Below are positions 43,803 to 46,823 of a stretch of 46,823 nucleotides of DNA, one piece after another; position 1 is the stretch's first letter, and every line of letters begins with the position of its first letter. The stretch lies in contig DAIDMK010000021.1 in the NCBI GenBank assembly GCA_027449025.1, forward strand, positions 1 to 46,823, written 5' to 3'. The position numbers were made by a program, and so were the translations under genes. The notes beneath the pieces are model-generated. The model had not been told where the DNA came from, made no database searches, and saw only the letters and a list, made by a program, of their open reading frames with translations. The DNA comes from Lutibacter sp. (GTDB taxonomy: Bacteria; Bacteroidota; Bacteroidia; Flavobacteriales; Flavobacteriaceae).

Positions 43803-46538
43803 TCATTTAACACTGCCCATTTTTATTGCAGCTTGTGCAGCGGCAACTCTTGCGATTGGAACTCTAAATGGGGAGCAGCTAACATAGTCTAAACCAGTTT
43901 TATGGCAAAATGCAATAGAACTAGGCTCACCACCGTGTTCACCACAAATACCAACTTTTAAGTTTGGTTTTGTGCTTCTGCCTTTTTCTGTTCCCATTTT
44001 AACCAATTGTCCAACCCCTTCCTGATCTAAAACATCGAATGGATCAACTGCTAAAATCCCTTTTTTTAGATATACCGGTAAAAATTTTCCTGAATCGTCT
44101 CGAGAATATCCAAAGGTCATTTGGGTTAAATCGTTTGTGCCAAAAGAGAAAAATTCGGCACGTTGCGCTATTAAGTCGGCTGTTAAAGCTGCCCGTGGGA
44201 TTTCAATCATCGTACCAACCAAATACTTAATCGTATCATTTCTTTCTTCAAATACTTTGTTTACGGTGGCTCTAATGATATCTTCTTGGGCAACATATTC
44301 TTTTAGCGTTCCAATTAAAGGAACCATAATTTCAGGAATCGCTACAATTCCCCTGGCTTTTAAATTTAAAGCGGCTTCAATAATGGCTCTTGTTTGCATT
44401 TCGGTAATTTCGGGATATGTATTCCCCAATCTACAGCCTCTATGACCTAACATCGGATTGAATTCTTCCAATTCTGCCACTTTGTTTTTAATGGTTTCTA
44501 CGGAGATTTTCATTTCTTTTGCCAACTCTTCTTGTTGCGCCAACTCATGAGGGACAAATTCATGCAACGGTGGATCTAATAAGCGAATAGTTACTGGTAA
44601 TCCTTGCATGGCTTCAAAGATTCCTTCAAAATCTGTGCGTTGCATAGGAAGCAGTTTTACCAAAGCTATTTTTCTACCTTCTTCAGTTTCAGACACAATC
44701 ATTTCACGCATGGCTTTAATGCGCTCTTCATGAAAAAACATATGCTCTGTTCTCGTTAATCCAATTCCCTGTGCGCCAAAATTCCGTGCAATTTCAGCAT
44801 CTTTTGGCGTATCGGCATTTGTTCTAACTTTCATGGTAGAATATTTGTCGGACAATTCCATAATTTCAGCAAATTCTCCACTTAATTCAGGTTCAACAGT
44901 TGGTAAATTTCCTTCAAAAATATTACCTGTTGAGCCGTTTAAAGAAATCCAAGTGCCTTCGTGATAAACTTTTCCATTGATTGCCATTGTACGGCTTTTA
45001 TAATCAATTTTTAAAGCACCTGCGCCAGAAATACAACATTTGCCCATACCTCGGGCAACAACTGCCGCGTGGGATGTCATACCACCACGCGCAGTTAAAA
45101 TTCCATTTGCAATATTCATCCCTTCTAAATCTTCAGGAGATGTTTCAATTCGTACTAAAATCGTATTTTTATATTTATGAGCCTCATCTGCAAAGAAAAC
45201 TAACTGACCGCTAGCTGCACCAGGGGAAGCTGGCAGGCCTTGTGCAATTACCGTAGCTTTGCTCAATGCTTTAGGGTCAAAAACAGGATGTAACAATTCA
45301 TCTAATTTATTAGGTTCTATTCGTAAAAGAGTTTCTTTTTCGGTAATTAACCCCTCTTTTAATAGATCCATGGCAATTTTTGTCATAGCAGCACCTGTGC
45401 GTTTTCCGTTTCTGGTTTGAAGCATCCAAAGTTTTCCTTCTTGAATGGTAAACTCCATATCTTGCATATCGCGGTAATGGTCTTCAAGTTTTTGTTGATA
45501 TTCATTAAGTTCCCTATAAATTTCAGGCATTAATTCTTCTAAGGAAGGATAATTTTTGACCCTGTCGGTTTCTTCCACCTTAGCCAAATTTGCCCAACGA
45601 AAGGAACCTAATTTGGTAATTTGTTGTGGCGTTCTTGCGCCGGAAACCACATCTTCACCTTGCGCATCTATTAAATATTCTCCGTTAAACTGATTTTCAC
45701 CAGTTGCTGCATCGCGCGTAAAACAAACGCCTGTACCAGACTGGTTGCCCATATTGCCATATACCATTGCTTGCACACTTACGGCAGTTCCCCAATCATC
45801 TGGATATCCATGCATTTTTCTGTAATAAACAGCTCTGTCGCCATTCCAGCTATTGAAAACGGCGATAACAGCGCCCCAAAGCTGGTCCCATGGGTTTGTA
45901 GGGAAATTGAGACCTGTACGTTTTTTTACGGCATCTTTAAACGCTGTTACAAGGGTTTTTAAATCTTGAACGGTAAAATCAGTATCCAGCTGAATGCCTC
46001 TTTTTTCTTTTAAATCCTCCATAATTTCTTCAAAAGGATCTATATCTTGTTTTGATTCGGGTTTCATTCCCAAAACAACATCGCCGTACATTTGAATAAA
46101 ACGACGATAGGAATCCCAAGCAAAACGCTCGTTATTCGATTTTTTTGCGATTCCATCAACGGCATCATCATTTAAGCCCAAATTTAGAACCGTATCCATC
46201 ATTCCAGGCATGGAAGCCCTTGCACCTGATCGTACAGAAAGCAATAAAGGGTTTTCTTTATCACCAAATTTGGCGCCCATTATTTTTTCAATATTTTTTA
46301 TGGATTCTTCAACTTCTGAAAGAATCAAGTTAACAACAGCCTCTTTACCCAGCAGATTATATTCCGTGCAAACTTCTGTAGTAATGGTAAAGCCAGGTGG
46401 AACAGGAATTCCAATCAAACTCATTTCTGCAAGATTGGCCCCTTTGCCCCCTAGTAGATTTTTCATTTCAGTATTTCCATCAGCGGTTTTATTTCCGAAT
46501 TTAAATACCCTTTTTTTAACCATTTCCAGCGATTCCAT
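43803..46538 (-). CDS. ppdK: pyruvate, phosphate dikinase
   Basis: This 911-residue enzyme reversibly converts pyruvate, ATP and Pi into PEP, AMP and PPi, linking glycolysis and gluconeogenesis. The N-terminal ATP-grasp domain opens with KNLLGGKGANLAEMSLIGIPVPPGFTI (residues 27-53) and holds SVRSGARASMPGMMDTVLNLG near 101-121. The phosphohistidine domain carries GGMTSHAAVVARGMGKCCI near 482-500, with the catalytic His. The C-terminal PEP/pyruvate barrel has GLTRTEHMFF near 590, GHRGCRLG near 694 and the ICGEHGG block near 860. Length is usual. A second ATG five codons in (46523) is also possible. Confidence 0.96.
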   Translation of the reverse strand: MESLEMVKKRVFKFGNKTADGNTEMKNLLGGKGANLAEMSLIGIPVPPGFTITTEVCTEYNLLGKEAVVNLILSEVEESIKNIEKIMGAKFGDKENPLLLSVRSGARASMPGMMDTVLNLGLNDDAVDGIAKKSNNERFAWDSYRRFIQMYGDVVLGMKPESKQDIDPFEEIMEDLKEKRGIQLDTDFTVQDLKTLVTAFKDAVKKRTGLNFPTNPWDQLWGAVIAVFNSWNGDRAVYYRKMHGYPDDWGTAVSVQAMVYGNMGNQSGTGVCFTRDAATGENQFNGEYLIDAQGEDVVSGARTPQQITKLGSFRWANLAKVEETDRVKNYPSLEELMPEIYRELNEYQQKLEDHYRDMQDMEFTIQEGKLWMLQTRNGKRTGAAMTKIAMDLLKEGLITEKETLLRIEPNKLDELLHPVFDPKALSKATVIAQGLPASPGAASGQLVFFADEAHKYKNTILVRIETSPEDLEGMNIANGILTARGGMTSHAAVVARGMGKCCISGAGALKIDYKSRTMAINGKVYHEGTWISLNGSTGNIFEGNLPTVEPELSGEFAEIMELSDKYSTMKVRTNADTPKDAEIARNFGAQGIGLTRTEHMFFHEERIKAMREMIVSETEEGRKIALVKLLPMQRTDFEGIFEAMQGLPVTIRLLDPPLHEFVPHELAQQEELAKEMKISVETIKNKVAELEEFNPMLGHRGCRLGNTYPEITEMQTRAIIEAALNLKARGIVAIPEIMVPLIGTLKEYVAQEDIIRATVNKVFEERNDTIKYLVGTMIEIPRAALTADLIAQRAEFFSFGTNDLTQMTFGYSRDDSGKFLPVYLKKGILAVDPFDVLDQEGVGQLVKMGTEKGRSTKPNLKVGICGEHGGEPSSIAFCHKTGLDYVSCSPFRVPIARVAAAQAAIKMGSVK

Positions 46539-46585
46539 AGTACGTTGTATTTATATTAATAATCAGTTTTTCAATGATGTTTTCA

Positions 46586-46631
46586 CAAAATTAAATGCTA
46601 AAGTTGTTATTTTAAATGATTTATATCATTT
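46586..46631 (-). promoter_or_regulatory. putative ppdK promoter region with a palindrome
   Basis: On the minus strand TAATTTTG (46586-46593) matches the -7 element 47 bases before the ppdK ATG. Upstream of it AAATGAT (46614-46620) and ATCATTT (46625-46631) form a 7-bp palindrome with spacer TTAT, about where an activator or repressor would bind. The remainder of 46632-46823 shows nothing I can name. Confidence 0.35.
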
Positions 46632-46823
46632 TATAAATTTTGAATAATTGAAGCAGCTTCTTCATAATTTTAAACAAATACTAAGCAAACTGTTTTTTGC
46701 CAGAATATAACTTTGTTTAGTTATTAAAGTATTTAAGACGTTTTTTGATTTTTAACTTTAGTCTTAGCTAAAAGACATATTTATAGCACCTTGTATTTTT
46801 TTTATTGATAATTTAAAGAAAGA

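Noticed and set aside
46210-46647. Plus-strand open frame of 145 codons at the right end
   Set aside because: It is antisense to ppdK and its leader, with no family resemblance; a shadow of a real gene.

Overview
The window looks like chromosomal DNA from a flavobacterium (Bacteroidota, class Flavobacteriia). The signs are low GC, signal peptides that mostly end in Ala-Gln, no Shine-Dalgarno sequences, several matches to the Bacteroidota -7 promoter element TAnnTTTG, an eight-gene his operon in the order GDCBHAF(IE), a SecA of about 1110 residues, and intergenic repeat families that I recognise from this group. The genus cannot be fixed from the sequence alone. No rRNA, tRNA, transposase, prophage or CRISPR array was seen.

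Layout. 1-6700: a run of small plus-strand genes for secreted proteins of unknown function, with a zinc-ribbon protein, a WG-repeat protein and an LRR-like protein. Gene debris lies between them: the tail of a paralogue at 5046-5159, two diverged copies of another gene tail, and a duplicated 5' end of the acyl-CoA synthetase gene. This is the accessory, fast-changing part of the window. 6809-11306: long-chain acyl-CoA synthetase, dnaX (with a run of ten A's that could allow a short gamma form) and miaE. 11455-19082: the his operon, with a promoter, a His-rich leader peptide and an attenuator, then hisG, D, C, B, H, A, F and IE. Repeat elements sit between several his genes, and one lies in frame inside hisA.

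19217-22989: a GH130 enzyme convergent with a two-domain protein (GT4 glycosyltransferase plus a putative alpha/alpha-toroid domain), a possible small glycan system. 23176-29387: a DUF2461 gene, then minus-strand secA, a DUF2795 gene, a cob(I)alamin adenosyltransferase and a methyltransferase. 29476-32712: a Wza-like exporter lipoprotein and a Wzc-like tyrosine autokinase, without other capsule genes. 32823-38278: an ABC-F protein, a TlpA-like lipoprotein that lacks CxxC, and a DEAD-box helicase. 38343-46538: 3-hydroxyacyl-CoA dehydrogenase, PhzF-like protein, Gfo/Idh/MocA oxidoreductase, Pcm, a DUF2520/KdsC-like/DUF2147 cluster and pyruvate phosphate dikinase.

Most of the window is core metabolism and housekeeping. 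The observations most worth following are the dnaX A-tract, the repeat inside hisA, the his attenuator, the GT4-toroid/GH130 pair, and the small-gene island with its duplications. All family assignments come from reading motifs by eye; no database search was run.
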